NCBI RefSeq assembly: GCF_050947875.1
Contig: NC_134568.1
Location: forward strand, 202,335,729 to 202,399,728
Length of the DNA stretch: 64,000 bases
Direction: 5' to 3'
Source of the DNA: Dermacentor variabilis
Taxonomy: Eukaryota > Arthropoda > Arachnida > Ixodida > Ixodidae
Part shown: in pieces, positions 23,645-36,499 of the stretch
Numbering within the stretch: the stretch's first letter is position 1
Layout of the letters: every line of letters starts with the position of its first letter
The notes under the pieces: model-generated
What the model was told of the DNA's origin: nothing
The model's input: only the letters and a program-made list of their open reading frames with translations
Databases searched by the model: none
Made by a program: the position numbers and the translations under genes

Positions 23645-24756
23645 TATATAGTTTTTCGTTTTTACTTCGTACAGACTTTTTAAAAAACAGCATCCAGCAT
23701 ATTGTGACTTGAAGGCAGCACGGAGACCTAACCGCTTTTCAGTTTCACTGATATTAACAACTGATAAGCTCCGAATGTGAGAAGCCAATTTTTGTTATAA
23801 TAGTATGGTTAGATGCTGAAAGCAACATTTCCAGGTATGTGGACAAAGCAATGATCTCATGTTGATTGTTCTAGAGAGCGCTTGTCTTTGCCTGAACACA
23901 GAGATGAATATGTAACACCATATGGTTAGCCGGCATGCTGATACTGCATGCTCTTGTGGTATGTATTTGAGATGTGGGTCACGGGTGCTTTTTGTTGCAG
24001 TGGTCTGGGTCAAACAAGTGTCAATTTTCTGGAAAGTTCACGACAAGAAAATTATTAACCATTTACCTACAGTTCCACATGCATCAGACTTCATATTCAG
24101 GAATAATATTTGTAATTTCTTTCCAGTTAACCTTGAAAAGGATAGAATGCAATGTGCTGCATAACATTCAAGTGGTCTTGCTTAATTACAGCACAATCGC
24201 AGTGTTCAGGTGGATTACCTAAAGAGGCCACATTCCTCACGATGACAAATGGTGCTTATTGGCTAAGTAAAAATATTCACTAATAAACTTTTTTGTTTCT
24301 GAATTACGGGCACATGTTGTGGTCATGAAGTTGAAGCCAAGCAGTAGTGAAGTCAAATCTGGTTAGCAGAAATCTTAAGATTAGCACCACGTTCGAGATA
24401 TGTCCTTAAAGGGGCCCTGCAACATCTTTCCTTGAAAACTGAGAACGTGCTGGAATAGGTGTGATGCCTTTCAGTGAACCTATTTCTGCAGAAATTTTTG
24501 AAAAGGAACTAAAAACAAAAGATATCTATAGAGAGCAATGTTTTCTTGTCCGATTCCTCTTTAAAATATTTCTGCTGAGCTGGGGCGGCATCGGTAGCGA
24601 TTCCCTGCCTATGGCTCCTTTCTTACTTGTTTCCATGGTGCACTTGGTAAGCATTCAAGGTTGACGTCTGGAAAAGGTGCTGGAGAATGACAAAGGAGCA
24701 GTAGCAGGGTAGGCAAGTAGCAGGATAGGACATGCAACTGATACTTTTCCATCAGT
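23645..24756. other. Intron sequence, nothing recognised
   Basis: No motif-bearing frame, terminal repeat or RNA gene could be supported. Confidence 0.4.
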
Positions 24757-24760
24757 TTAA

Positions 24761-25566
24761 AGGGACACTAATGGCAAATATTAAGTCAAGCTAAGGTGAT
24801 AGATTAGTGCTCGAGAATCGCTAAGGCATCAATATTATCGCGAAGAGAGCCTTAATAATCGAGAAATTCAAGTAAATGCAGGACATCATTAGAGACTTCC
24901 CCGTGACATTCAAGTACTTGCCAGATTATGAAAGCACTTCTCAGCTAAAGTCTGTCACTGGTACCCAATCACTTGTTGCAAAAAACATGCTTGTGTTGTA
25001 TTATAAGATGAAATAAAATGCTACTTGTCCAGTTCTATTTCATTTTTAGAAAAAGCTAATTGAAATTACCCTTGATAATGACGCGGGCAGTCTAAAGGTT
25101 TTGTTTTTGCTGGACTCCGCACTGCCAACGCTTTGGCGTTTGAGTAGTTTCGTTATCGCGTAGTGCTGCAGTGGTTTTGCTGGCTTGTGAAACTTGCACA
25201 AACTGCAAGTAGCAGATAATTCAACTTCTATATGATGTCGCGGGATGCCCGAACTGTCTATGCCAACTGACCGAATAGCAGTTGTAGCGGCGAAACCACT
25301 GCTCTGTCTTGGCTGGGTACAACTGTCTGTCGTTCGCCGCTTTAATCACCGACAGCAGCAGAAGGTGGTGTAGCCATGTGTAACGTCACCACTCCCCCGG
25401 TTGGATGGTGGGAGATTTGAATTACAAAAAAGGTATTTGGACCCTTCAGATGCAATTTTCTCGTAAACTAAGTCTTTTTTTTTCTGGAATTATAGCTTTT
25501 TCTGGAGATTTCTGGAATGGTATTTAAACAGTCCACATAGACTTAGTATTTGCCTTTTGTGTCCCT
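24761..25566 (+). mobile_element. TTAA-flanked miniature element, copy 2 (best preserved)
   Basis: Left end AGGGACACTAATGGCAAATA and right end (reverse complement) AGGGACACAAAAGGCAAATA form inverted repeats of about 25 bp, including the following TNAG. Both sides are flanked by TTAA (24757-24760 and 25567-25570), the target of piggyBac-type transposases. The 806-bp interior is non-coding, so this is probably a non-autonomous element. A TA-target reading cannot be excluded from the sequence alone. Confidence 0.8.
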
Positions 25567-25570
25567 TTAA

Positions 25571-27920
25571 AAACTGGAAGGGTGTGTGAATTTTGATCGA
25601 GGGTAACTCTCGATCATGAACAATATCCCAATGCTATCTATAAGCTGTCGCATGGGTTTGTGATGCCATAATTGGGTCATAATAGAGGGGGCCTCAAAAG
25701 CAGCAGGAGAGAGCGAATAATATTGTTACGTGCAAGTTCAGCTGGTAAGAAACTGTGCCACAACATGGAGGCCAGCAAATTGGAACAAAGACACTTTGTT
25801 GTCTTCAGTCAGGTGGGTGCAAAGTCTGCTAAGTGTCACATAGCATAACCTCGGGCAGCAGAAGCGCTGTCCTTGCCTGTCTAAGTGGCAGCATAGGGGG
25901 AAAGTATAGACTTTTCCATCAGGGAGGGAGCATCTCCTTTCTGCCCTGTTGTGTACGAGTACAACGGCACGCGCTGCAGCTTCATCAGTGCTTTTTTGGC
26001 GGGCTGACGCATAATTATAAGTACAGAGGGCATTACATTACACTAGGAGCTCTCATTGAAAAGGTCTATAGGTTGAGTCTGGTGACATAAACAACATCAA
26101 GGGACAGTAGAGTAGAGGGCTTAGTGGAACTTCTGGGCATGATCTCGTATGTGTCATCACTAACTTGTAACGACAAAGGAGCTTCTCAGAAAGCCCACCC
26201 GATGGGATGGGAACCAATATTTCATGCAAGGTCGTGGGCTGTCAGCTGCGTGCAGTGGATTAATAATTGGCCCACATCTTCATAGTAGCCTTGTCAACAG
26301 ATTGTGACTGTTTTCTCACCATGTTCAAAAGGTGCTGCTGTGCCCTTTAATATTTGATACGAAATGTGTTAGTGATCAAGTTAAGTTTCCCAAAAGCCTC
26401 CCTCTGGTAGTTTTGGATGATATTTACTGTGATGCCAATACAAAGAATATTTTGGGGACAAATATCTCGGTTGGGGTTAGTCTTAAGATTTCTGAGAAGA
26501 CTTCACTACTGCTAGGCAACGGTTTTAGAATTTCAACATGTATTCTAAAGAAGAAACTAATTAGTGAATCTTTCTAATTGTTGCAATTTTTATGCAGCTA
26601 ATTTCCACATCTTCTAGAAATTCACCTGAATATGCAGAACAGTGCTATCACGGGTATTGCATACCTATGTGAATGCGCGCATGTTTTTTTTTAATGAATG
26701 AGTGGGTGGGTGGGGTATCCTCTGTCTACGTGCCAGCAGCTTCCACCACATTTTGTATACCAAGAGTCCGGTAATGTTCTGTCGGGAGTGGGACAGTATA
26801 AATGTGTTAGGTCTCCAAATAAGCCTGTTTTACAGTGTTACTGTCTGGAGTGTGTGTGCATGGTCACATGGTATTTTAACATGGAAAGGCAGTGTCTCAA
26901 CAATGGAGAGCATGAAAATAAACAATGCCTGCAGAGACCCGTGTATTTTAGCCTCATTTATACAGACTGCATCGAGGTGAATGAATGAACAGATACTTAC
27001 ACAAGGGAAGAAGAAACAGGTGAGGGCTAGACTTGGGCAAGTCTAATGCTCTTCCTGTCCGCTTTTTTTCTTGTGTAACCATCTGTTCACTGGTTTCCTG
27101 TTCACTCACATCTATGTGCCAACTCACCCAGTGAGAAACTGCTGGTATACATGACTTTTCACTATCCCCCACGTAAACATTATATGCCTTTTATTTTAAG
27201 TGATGAAAAGCATTGAATGAGGAACAGAAAGCTTGTCAAATTTTCTTACTTTACAGTGCGACAGTATTTTGCTGATGCATGAAGCTATTGATGCACAAGA
27301 ACTAGCATTGACATGGCATTGCAATGTATGATGCATATGTGATAATTATGTAAGCAGTGCTATCATTTTATGGCTAGATCGAGATGTGCCAAAGTATAGA
27401 GACATCCGAAAAGAGTGCCACCAATATTAAATTAATGAAAAACATGCTTTAGGAGTGGCCTCTTGAATGTGGCATGTGAAGCTGATTGAAATTATGTGTA
27501 GCGCCTTCAATTTAGGATAAAGTTTGCAATAGAACACCATGTAGCTGAAATACCAGAGGCATAAATTAAATAAAAGCTTTGACAGTACGCAGTAAACTGG
27601 GATTTTACTGTATGAAAGCCATTGTTCCATATCATTTTACACATTTAATTTTGATGCGGAAGCTTCAAATGGCCTATTGAGCAAATGGCCCATTGGGCGT
27701 CTGTAGCAGCACCTAAATTGCCATTGGCTGTGTCTTGTGTGCGCCTCGTGAGAGCAGAGCAGGTGAAAGGGAACACCTGCTGACGCACTGGCATGCCAGG
27801 AGAGAGGGCATCGCCGCGACACCATCCTCGCTCTTGGAAGCCTGTGTTATCCGTGCGTTCCTTGTTGGAGCAATCACTCTCCTGAGTTCTAACTTCACCT
27901 CGGTAATCGGTATAAAAAAT
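25571..27920. other. Intron sequence, nothing recognised
   Basis: Open frames at 25833-26090, 26332-26577 and 26698-26988 carry no family motif and their composition resembles the surrounding intron. Confidence 0.4.
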
Positions 27921-27924
27921 TAAT

Positions 27925-28070
27925 GTTTAAAGAAATGTTTAAAGGACTGGGCGGAAAAGGCCAAGCAGGCCCAGGGCCTTACTTGAGCCTAAATTTTCAG
28001 CCATGTCCCTCTTTACCCTTCCCCCTTTCAATAAAGTTTATCTCCACCAAAGAAAAACAACAAATTCGAA
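27925..28070 (+). mobile_element. Possible LINE 3' end with AATAAA-like tail
   Basis: The stretch ends CCCCCTTTCAATAAAGTTTA then an A-rich segment, resembling a processed 3' end of a non-LTR element. No coding sequence remains, so the call is tentative. Confidence 0.3.
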
Positions 28071-28084
28071 AGGAAATACGTTGT

Positions 28085-28165
28085 GGTAGCGAGTTTTGAA
28101 CCTACGACCCCATGCTCAGAAGCTGAGTGTCTTACCCACTAGGCTATACTAGCGCCTCCTAGATA
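28085..28165 (-). mobile_element. tRNA-like SINE head
   Basis: The minus strand reads ATAGCCTAGTGGGTAAG, a good A box, then GTAGGTTCAAAACTCGC, a B-box variant. The anticodon arm does not fold with a standard seven-base loop and no acceptor stem is evident, so this is a tRNA-derived repeat rather than a functional tRNA gene. Confidence 0.6.
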
Positions 28166-29003
28166 GCAGGCCTGTCAACTTTGCTTCATGACATCATCCT
28201 ACTTGGACTGAAATTTTCATTGGCAAGCCTGGCATTGCGAAAGGAGTGATTTCAAAATCACCACGGCTTACTCGGGAGCATCCCCTTTGCATTCTATGGC
28301 AGTAGGGCAATGTAGCACGACGTCATGGATCGAAGTACACAGACTTTGTGCTATCTAGGAGGTGTTGGCCAAGCATCTCAGCACACTCGCTTGCCCGTGG
28401 GAATTTCATAACTTGAAGGACCCCTCAGCAACGTTCGATTGGACATTAATGCTTTCGCATACACAACTCGTAAGTGCTTAGGTGCTCTCGGGTTTCTTTC
28501 TAGAGGTCCCTTCTACTTTGTGACTTGAGAAGTACTATATTGAAGAACCTGTTTATTTCGGTATTCATGCAAGAAGTAGCATATATGTTTCAATTATGTG
28601 GGTGCGTCTATTTTGTTCCAGCAATGGCCAATACTTTTCATTGGCATTAGCAAGTATGCAATTAAATTGTGAAGTTACCTCCTGTCAGTCTCTGTGTGTC
28701 GCTTTGATTTTAGCTAAACCAGCTTCTGCAGCCTTATTTCTTAACCTTCCTCGTATGCGAGGATCTCAAGTGTAGCCATCCTTATCTTTTCTGCCTAATT
28801 AAAGTTTATTGTTATAATGAAAATTGATAAATTTGAAACATTTGTTCTTTGGATGATGTCTTGTGTCAAGGTTTAAATTCATGAATAATGTCACCAGTAC
28901 ACTGTCACATACTCATGGACACACCTTTTTTTTTTTATTGTAAGCATAAATACCATTCTTGCTTCTTGCTGTCAAAGTGGTTCACAGTTATCATGCCTTG
29001 CAG

Positions 29004-29181
29004 GTGAACATCATACTGCCCGTGTTGTTCTTCCTCATATCGCTGTTCCTTGTGGTGCTGCCATTCTTCAGTCAGCCCCTGGAAACATCCATTGGTGCTG
29101 GCATCATGCTCTCTGGAATCCCTGTTTACTTCCTCACAATCTACTGGAAGGATAAACCCCTCGCTTACAGGAGAACAATTC
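29004..29181 (+). CDS. Transporter exon (h): TM11-TM12
   Basis: The exon starts in phase 0 with VNIILPVLFFLISLFLVVLP and continues FFSQPLETSIGAGI and MLSGIPVYFLTIYWKDKP, ending RRTI plus one base. It covers TM11, the loop and TM12 of SLC7 light chains. The strong donor GTGAGT at 29182 implies at least one more exon with the cytoplasmic C terminus. I could not recognise that exon downstream, so it is either short and divergent or outside the window. Confidence 0.94.
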
Positions 29182-32100
29182 GTGAGTACTTGCTTCGTCT
29201 TACTTTTGCTTTGAGAGACTGCCACGACTTTGCTAGAAATGTGCTGTTGTCTTATTCTGTCTTGTCTGTTTTGTTGTCACATTTTGTGCTGGAAAATAGC
29301 ACTTTGCTAGGAAATGGTGATATGCAGCGGCGGGCAGTCAGGTGCCTGCTGCTGTGGGTGCAAGCTCCCTTTTCAGTAAAACAGTTATCGTAAGCAGAAA
29401 CAAATGTGAAGACACTCGCCTAATAATTGAAGCCTATGAAATTCACTATTTCGGTGATGCATGTATCAGTAAAACTTCTGAAACTTCGACTGAAAAAGAA
29501 TGAAATTTTCTGCGCATGCCATGACTTTTCTGAGTTCTTCTGAGTGCTGTTCTTTTTTTGGTTTTGATTGTAAAGTCATTCACGTGATCTGCGACGTCAT
29601 TCACTAAAGGTAGTTTGTTCAGCTCAGGGAAGGAATTAAAGATCATTGTTGTTAGAAGTGCCTGTATGTCCAATGTGCCATTGTTTGTCTTCATGTTTCC
29701 CTGCACTCAACCACCTTTATTCATTAGAAAGCTTTTAGAAAGTTGCCAAAACCTAAGTCACTCTTGTTGTCACTTCCACTTTAGTGGCACAGTCTGTGTG
29801 GGAGTGGTTTGCTTTACGGTGGCAAATTATAACCCCCTCATGTAATAAGTAAATAACATCGTTTGTCATCTGCTATGCCAACTTCGAATTAGAGGCATAG
29901 CTCTTTGTTGCTCCTTGATTTCTACTGTTCAGTGTCATCACTGATGAGTGATGCTTTTGTGACGCTAATTGTTTGGTTGCCTAATGCCTGGATGTTTTAA
30001 TTCTTCTGTCATTGGAAAGGATATGTTCCTTTTGCATGGAATGAAGCAGACAATTATGAATGGGCAGCAGCAACTAAAAAAAGAATGGAGAATAGTGAGC
30101 CATGAGTACCAAGCATATAGGTACCAGAATCTGAAAATAACTTTCTCAGAGGCACTTGTCAGCAGTCTTAGATATGCCATTTCCCAGTACTACACATTTT
30201 TTTAAGTGCATGAAGAGTAGGACAGTGGTAAGTATATCATTTGACAGTGCACATGCACCATATCTCTTCTGTACTTTGTCTGGTTATTGCTTCTGGAATT
30301 AATTGACACCAACTCATCCCATAGCTCACTACTCTTCTTGCTTCATGAGTTCATGTATTGATGATAAATCAGTTAAACATCAAAATTGTTAACCCTAGCT
30401 GCTAAACATGCATTATTTGCATGTGGTGAACGTTATATAACCCTGTGATGAGCAACAATTCATTATGGAGCACAAAGCGCATGTGAGAAACAATGTTTCC
30501 AACTGTGAAACATTGCTAAACCAGAGTTGTTAACACTTCAATAGAGGAATTACAGCTCAGTGCTTTTGGTACTGTGAAGTGGGGATTGCATGGTGGTTAT
30601 TTGCTTTAACTACATAGCACTCAAGATGCGCTGTGGTAAATCTGAGAAAAGCAGCAACTGGCAAGTGCTGGCAGAGTAGTGGAGAAAACAACAGCACTAT
30701 GTTGGCTAAGGTGACATGGCATCTTGAATCGGAAGTTGGCAGCTGAGAACAACGCACTTCACATTCGCTTTGCAACAAAATCTGGCAACAAGCAACCTTG
30801 GGTGTCGCACCAGCCGCATCGTTGAAATCGCAGTCGTGTGAAATGATCCTTTGCGATGCGTACGACTGCACCGATTTTTTTTTTTCGCTCCTTTTGTTAT
30901 GCTCGTATGCAATGGTTAGGTATCATTGCTACTTTTTTCCTTATTCAAACTATCATCGCTCGCAGAGAGTTGCACAATTTCCACAAATGGTGATGAAATA
31001 GTTGCCGCAATTCTTTGCTGCTATCAGTTACATTAGAAAATGGTTAGCTGGATATGTTAGATCTATATGAGCAACTTTAAATTGTATTTGAGATGAAACA
31101 TTACTCGAAAAGGATAAGATGTGAAGGAATTTTGTGCTTGAAATTTATTATTAGGCACTAATGCTAAAAATAAAAGAAAAAGAATGCAAGAACAAGTGAA
31201 ACCAGCCAGAGCAACATCTGGTTGTGTGATGTGCAAGAGGTGATTGCAGCTTTCACAAAATGCCTGATGTATGATTTAAAGTCAGCGCTTTTCTCTTGGA
31301 AACAACTGGTAAAGACTTGACTGTGTAGCAGTACTTAAGGCCTCTGAAAAGAAATAGGACTATAACAAAGCATTATAAGAAAATGTTTACTTGTTATTGG
31401 CACATAGGAAGTAGCAGCTAAAGGAATTTACAGACTTAAATATCATACGAAGTCCTTTTGGTCTCACAGCTGGATCAGTTTCTCTGGAGGTCAGTATGGT
31501 AAAATTAATGTCAAAATCAGCCTTATTAATACGCACCAGTCATATTTCGGTTTTGGTATTTTAAGTGCTTCAGTTTATGCTAACAGTAGTTGAGTAAATG
31601 AAGAAACTGTTTAGTGAAATATAAATTTTTCTTCTTGTGTCAATTTAAGTTCAGCTGAAGCTGGTGAATCTTGTATCATCTCCAGTAGGCACAAAGTAGC
31701 AGCTGAATTTTTGTATATAGTATATTGAGTCATTTTTACCACAAGGTCGATTGAAATGGGTTGCGAAGCTTCGGCCGATAAGCAGTCCAGAACCAATTGT
31801 CACTGACATCAGCAAGGGCGGTTATGGGAGCAGTGATTGAAGTGTGAGTAGGTGAGGAGGGAACAAACATTCCTAAAAAAATGTATTTAATCATAAACAG
31901 GGCACAACTTGATCTCATTCAATGAAAATAGTATTCCTAATAAATTTTTTGTACATATCATCAGAAGTAAAAAATATACCTCTTTATCACTTTATCATGG
32001 GCAATAAGCAGCACTTTTTCAGCACTTGCTAAGGAAAGGGCCATTCACTACGCTATCAAGTGAAATGCAATGCAGCTCCTGTAGTGTGCTGAAAGGCACG

Positions 32101-33074
32101 CTTGTAAAGTCCAACCAATACTATACGCCCCCTCTCACATGTTGGGTTGTTTGTCAGAGTTATGGTGGCGTTCTATTTGCGAGGTATGTTTCATCGTCAC
32201 TTTGTGTTCATTCAGGAGTAGTGAGTTACAAATGCCAGATAATTGTTTAATTTAGCTGCTTTCGTTCAGCTGCACTGGCTGATGGACTCGGCATCGAACA
32301 CTGCGACCAACACTCAAAGTTTTTTATGTCCCACAAAGAAACAATGTTCTGTTCGTTGGTGCAACAGTGATACAACTGGCGTTTCGCTGCATTGCTTTCT
32401 GCACTAAAAGTTCAAAACAGGGATCGAGTCGAATTGCGGGGCATATGAAAGTACTGCTCTAAAGGCAGGCTACATAAATAAATTTCACACCTTTGACAGC
32501 AAATATTATGTCACTTCTTTTTTTAAAGTAAATGATACATTATTTTTTGTTCTGCCTGTAGTATTACATCATCACACAGATAGCACTAAGCCCCATGAAC
32601 TGTCAATGAACCACCATATTTTGAATTTTTGGGCTTCTATTGAGGCTTCACTACCAGGTGCATTCACCTTGTTTACCATTTCAACCATCACAACCAGAAA
32701 AAAATTTCTGCAGTACAATAGGCATAGTCAACCATATAGGACTGTATGTGTGTGTATCGAAGGTAAAAATATTATTGCTTTACACGCATATTGTTGCAGA
32801 GAAAGCAAATCTATATGCGACAGCTTGCCTTGTGACTTGCTTCTTCATTTTCCCTTATTGTTTTCGTTTTTTCAAATGTGTTTTCAAATGGCTGGTAACT
32901 GCTGGCATTTCTTGGGATAGTAGAAAAAAGCATGTGATCGATGAATACATAAGCTTCTGTAGATGTTTATTAAGTGCTGAAGGCCAAAAGCTTTACGATT
33001 GGTTACATAAAATACAAAGAAAACAACAAAATACAGTGAGTAAGATAGTATGGCTTTTGATTCTACAATTTTAG
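29182..33074. other. Downstream intron or intergenic DNA, nothing named
   Basis: This is where the final transporter exon might lie, but no segment with an acceptor and an SLC7-like C terminus was found. Poly-T runs and short AT-rich frames are present. No transposon termini were recognised. Confidence 0.35.
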
Positions 33075-34690
33075 CCAGTAATCATCATCGTCATATGATT
33101 TAGGCTCACTGCAGGAGGAAGGCCACTTGCAGAGATGTAAAGTTACTCCTGTCTTGCATCAGCCAGCTCAAACTCTGCAACTCTTATCTTATTTCACCAC
33201 CTAATTCTGTGCTGTGCTTCTGTTTTCATTGCCACTCATCCTGTTATTCTACTATGCTGCCAGTTTTCTGCACGAGGCATGACATGTCCTGCCCAGCTTG
33301 AGTCTTCCTCTCAATATATACTAGAATATCAGCTGCGTCTGTTCACTCTCCAATCCATACTGTTACCTTCCCATCTCTTAGCATTACAACTACGATTTTT
33401 TATTCCACTGCTCGTTGTGCAGTTCTTAGCTTCTTAATCTCTATCTTCCAGGTTTCAGCCCCATAGGTTAGTACTGGTAAAATGCTTTTCAAGAATGCCG
33501 TTATGCTGTTGGTCTTGACTTGAGAGTGCCGGCTATATGCACTCCCACCCATTTTTAGTATTTGTCACAAAATTGCTGTATCATGATTTGGGGTCCCCCG
33601 TGACTGGTACTTACTTGGCTTATGTAAATGTACTCTTGCACAGCTTCTAAAGGCTTACCACCAGTCGAGAGCTCTAGTTCACTTGCCTCGCTATTGAACA
33701 GTACCTTACTCTTCTGCATATTAGTCTTCGAACCCACCTGTAGACTTCACCAAATAGGTCTCCAATAATTCATTGCAAGTTATCTCCAGCATTTCTGAAT
33801 AGGAGAGTGTCATTTGCAAACCGCAAGTTGTCTCTGACATACTTGGAAGTCGTGAGACATTGCATATAAAGAGTTGCAAGCTTTTTGAGTGCAATATCCT
33901 CGCCAATTTCTGTCATAGTGACTGTTATTCCATCTTATTCTGCTGCTTCTCCCCTGTAGGTTTCTTGAGAAGCCCTTCTAACCTCATCCCTAGTTACACA
34001 TAGAACTTCAATTTCTGCTTTGCAATTACGTCCTATCTTTAATACATACCGTATGTGGTTGTTCTGGGCACTTTACAGTTAAGTGTAGGATTCTTCCACT
34101 GCTCTTATTATTAGTATATCATTGCAATTACTTATGATATTGCGCCGCTTATCTTTGACTATATGCATGTTCCTGTTGATGGCAAGTCTGATTTTATGCT
34201 TCCTCAATCTATTCCTGTGTTATAATTTGGAATGTCATGTGTCCTCTTGTTGATCAGTTTTTGCAGTTTAGCCAACATTACGTGATGATTGGAATTGGAG
34301 ACTTTTATGCTCTGGTGTGTTCCTTTATTAGGTCCTTTGCTGCTTGGCACAGCTTGTTTCTCTCTTCGAAATTTGGAGATGTCTTGCAGCTCACTGGGCT
34401 TTTATTACTGCACTTTAGTATACAGAACACTTCTACATCCTGCACAATGCTGCAGTTGTCAGAAAGTATGAAATATTTAATTTCTTGCTACCTTGTTTGT
34501 TTTCCAGGTCTACTTTATTACTGTTTTCAAAATAAGGTATTCATTATTCATAATTATTCCCTTCCACAAACTCTGTTAGCTTATCTTTTCTACTATTTCT
34601 AGAGTCAATATCATTGTTCCCATTTGCCTGTCCTCCAGCTTTCCATTTCCCTGCATTTGCATTGAAATTGCCCATGACTACAGTACACGA
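33075..34690 (-). pseudogene. RTE-type LINE copy C, 3' part
   Basis: Minus-strand frames contain TNMQKSKVLFNSEASELELS and KPLEAVQEYIYISQV, equivalent to KINMQKTKI and LESVKEYVYLGQL in copy B, followed by diverged TYGAETW- and WAGH(V)M-like blocks. A GATGATGATTA tail at 33075-33090 marks the 3' end of an RTE element. It is much more decayed than the other copies, with frequent stops. At 34690 the endonuclease sequence stops abruptly. Confidence 0.75.
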
Positions 34691-34691
34691 A

Positions 34692-34816
34692 GTAGCTTAA
34701 GAGAATGTGTTGCTGAGCTACTTAGTTCATACTTTCAGGTTTTATTTGCATTTGTTAAAACTTGCAAGTATGAACCAACTACAACTAGCCCAGCAACACA
34801 TTCTTTTAAGCTACAT
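34692..34816. repeat. Inverted repeat (hairpin) of about 125 bp
   Basis: GTAGCTTAAGAGAATGTGTT at the left is the reverse complement, with one mismatch, of the right end, and the arms continue through GTTCATACTT and AAGTATGAAC. The loop is about 20 bp. It sits at the point where RTE copy C breaks off. Confidence 0.8.
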
Positions 34817-34819
34817 TTG

Positions 34820-35977
34820 TTCTACAGTAGGCCCTGCTATTTGTTTTCCTTCATGACTGTCATGCATGAGCTTTGCGAAGTGCTCGGCAAGGTAAAGGTT
34901 CGTTCATTCGTGCTGTTCGCTTACATCAACAGTAATCATCGATGGTTTCTGCACAATTCTTCTTTTCTTGCAATGGCCCCAATGCTGTTATTTATATACC
35001 AGTAATTTGAAATTGTCAGCAAGTCCAATAAGATGCTGTTAACTTTTGAAAGCGAATATGTCGATGGTCGGACTCCAGAAAGAAGAAAAAGCATTTGTGT
35101 GCTCTCTCTGAGCCTCTTATTTGCTCGCTAGTTCGTTCAGGCTGTTTGCTCTCATTAACAGTTGTCAGTGGTTTCTGCACGTTTTTTAATTTCACAATTT
35201 ATGGTATATATTTATATTAACAATTGGGTGAACATATTGGAAGACATTTTTTATTTCACAATTTATGGTATGTGTTTATATTAAGAACTTCATCGAACAT
35301 ACTCGAAGGCGACTCCACTGCATTTTATTCTTCTAGAGCGCTATCATAGGTGGTAGTCCTGATACAGACATCCCCCTCCCTCCCACCTTCCCCCATGCGG
35401 CCTAGCTTATTGCCGATGAAAATGAGAAGTCTTGCGTTTGCCAACCCAGACAAGGAGCGCACCTGTTATCAGCTCCACTAGGCATCTAGGTAGGCGTGCC
35501 ACAGCTGTAAATTACCAGTTGTCCATTGCGAGTGTTTGCAGCAGACATGCTGCAAACACATGCATGTGGTAGCGAATAGCGTAGCGTATGTAATCACTGA
35601 AGTGATTATATACGCTACGCATCACATCTGTACATATATATGCCATGCATAGGATGCAATGTCTGCCGTGTGTGGAAGTGCAGTGGGCAGTTCTCTTCTT
35701 TAGGACCTTCTGCCATGCACAGGTGGGATATTCAGCCAGCTCAAGTTTTCAAAGCACATGCGATCAGAAAATACATAAACTATGGTGTATGCATCAGCTT
35801 AAGGTGTTACAGCTTTGGGTTAATCATAATGTTAACATATCAGAAAAGATGTTTCTATTTCTTGGAGACTGAAAGACGAATTTCCAGGAGGCCGTCTAAT
35901 AATGTGTGCTGAAATAAGGTCCGGTCGTGACAACCTTGGGCGGTCCTTGGTAGGATGACCTAAAATATTAAGTAAAT
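34820..35977. other. Spacer with palindromes, no gene recognised
   Basis: Apart from the hairpins at 35533-35620, nothing could be named. Confidence 0.4.
35579..35620. repeat. Near-perfect 20-bp stem hairpin
   Basis: Two 20-bp arms (left ends TAATCACT, right starts AGTGATTA) are separated by two bases, with one mismatch. A second hairpin, TGTTTGCAGCA with TGCTGCAAACA, lies at 35533-35558. Confidence 0.9.
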
Positions 35978-36241
35978 TTAAGGGGACACTAAAGGCAAAT
36001 ACGAAGTCAACGTGGACTGTTCAGATACCATTCCAGAAACCTTGCAACGCCTGTTTCGTGCCAAGAAAAGACTTAGTTTACTAGAAAATTGCATCTTAAG
36101 GGGCCGAATACATTTATCGCAATTCAGACTTCCCGCCACCGAACCGAAGGAGTGGTGACATTGCGTATGCTATTATTACCCTTTGCTGCCGTCGATGAGT
36201 GAAACGGCGCCTGACAGATGGCGGGACCGAGCCAAGACAGG

Positions 36242-36492
36242 TAGAAGAGGCAATTGGAAGATTGGTGGAAGAAAAGTAGGGAAACGAGAAAAAACGGAGA
36301 CATACGAAAGCAAAGTTTGCAATAGGGGGTCAGAAAATTTGGTTGTGGGAGTCCATAGTACTTTTTTTTTCTGCTCTTTTTTTTTAACCTAGGTAGGACA
36401 TTAGGCAGTATAATAGCAAGAGCTTGGTAGCGCAATCCACCACCCCGTTTCAAAGGGAACGCTCATAACATCCATCCATCCATCCATCCAGA
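36242..36492 (+). mobile_element. LINE 3' end with CATC repeat tail
   Basis: The stretch includes TTTTTTTAACCTAGGTAGGA and TTAGGCAGTATAATAGCAAG and ends in about five CATC units. It resembles 3' ends of tick CR1/L2-type LINEs such as the one ending at 45080, which carries the same tetranucleotide. No coding sequence remains. Confidence 0.5.
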
Positions 36493-36499
36493 TAAAGCC

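Noticed and set aside
28085..28165. Functional tRNA gene on the minus strand
   Set aside because: The anticodon arm lacks a seven-base loop with U33, and the flanks do not pair as an acceptor stem.
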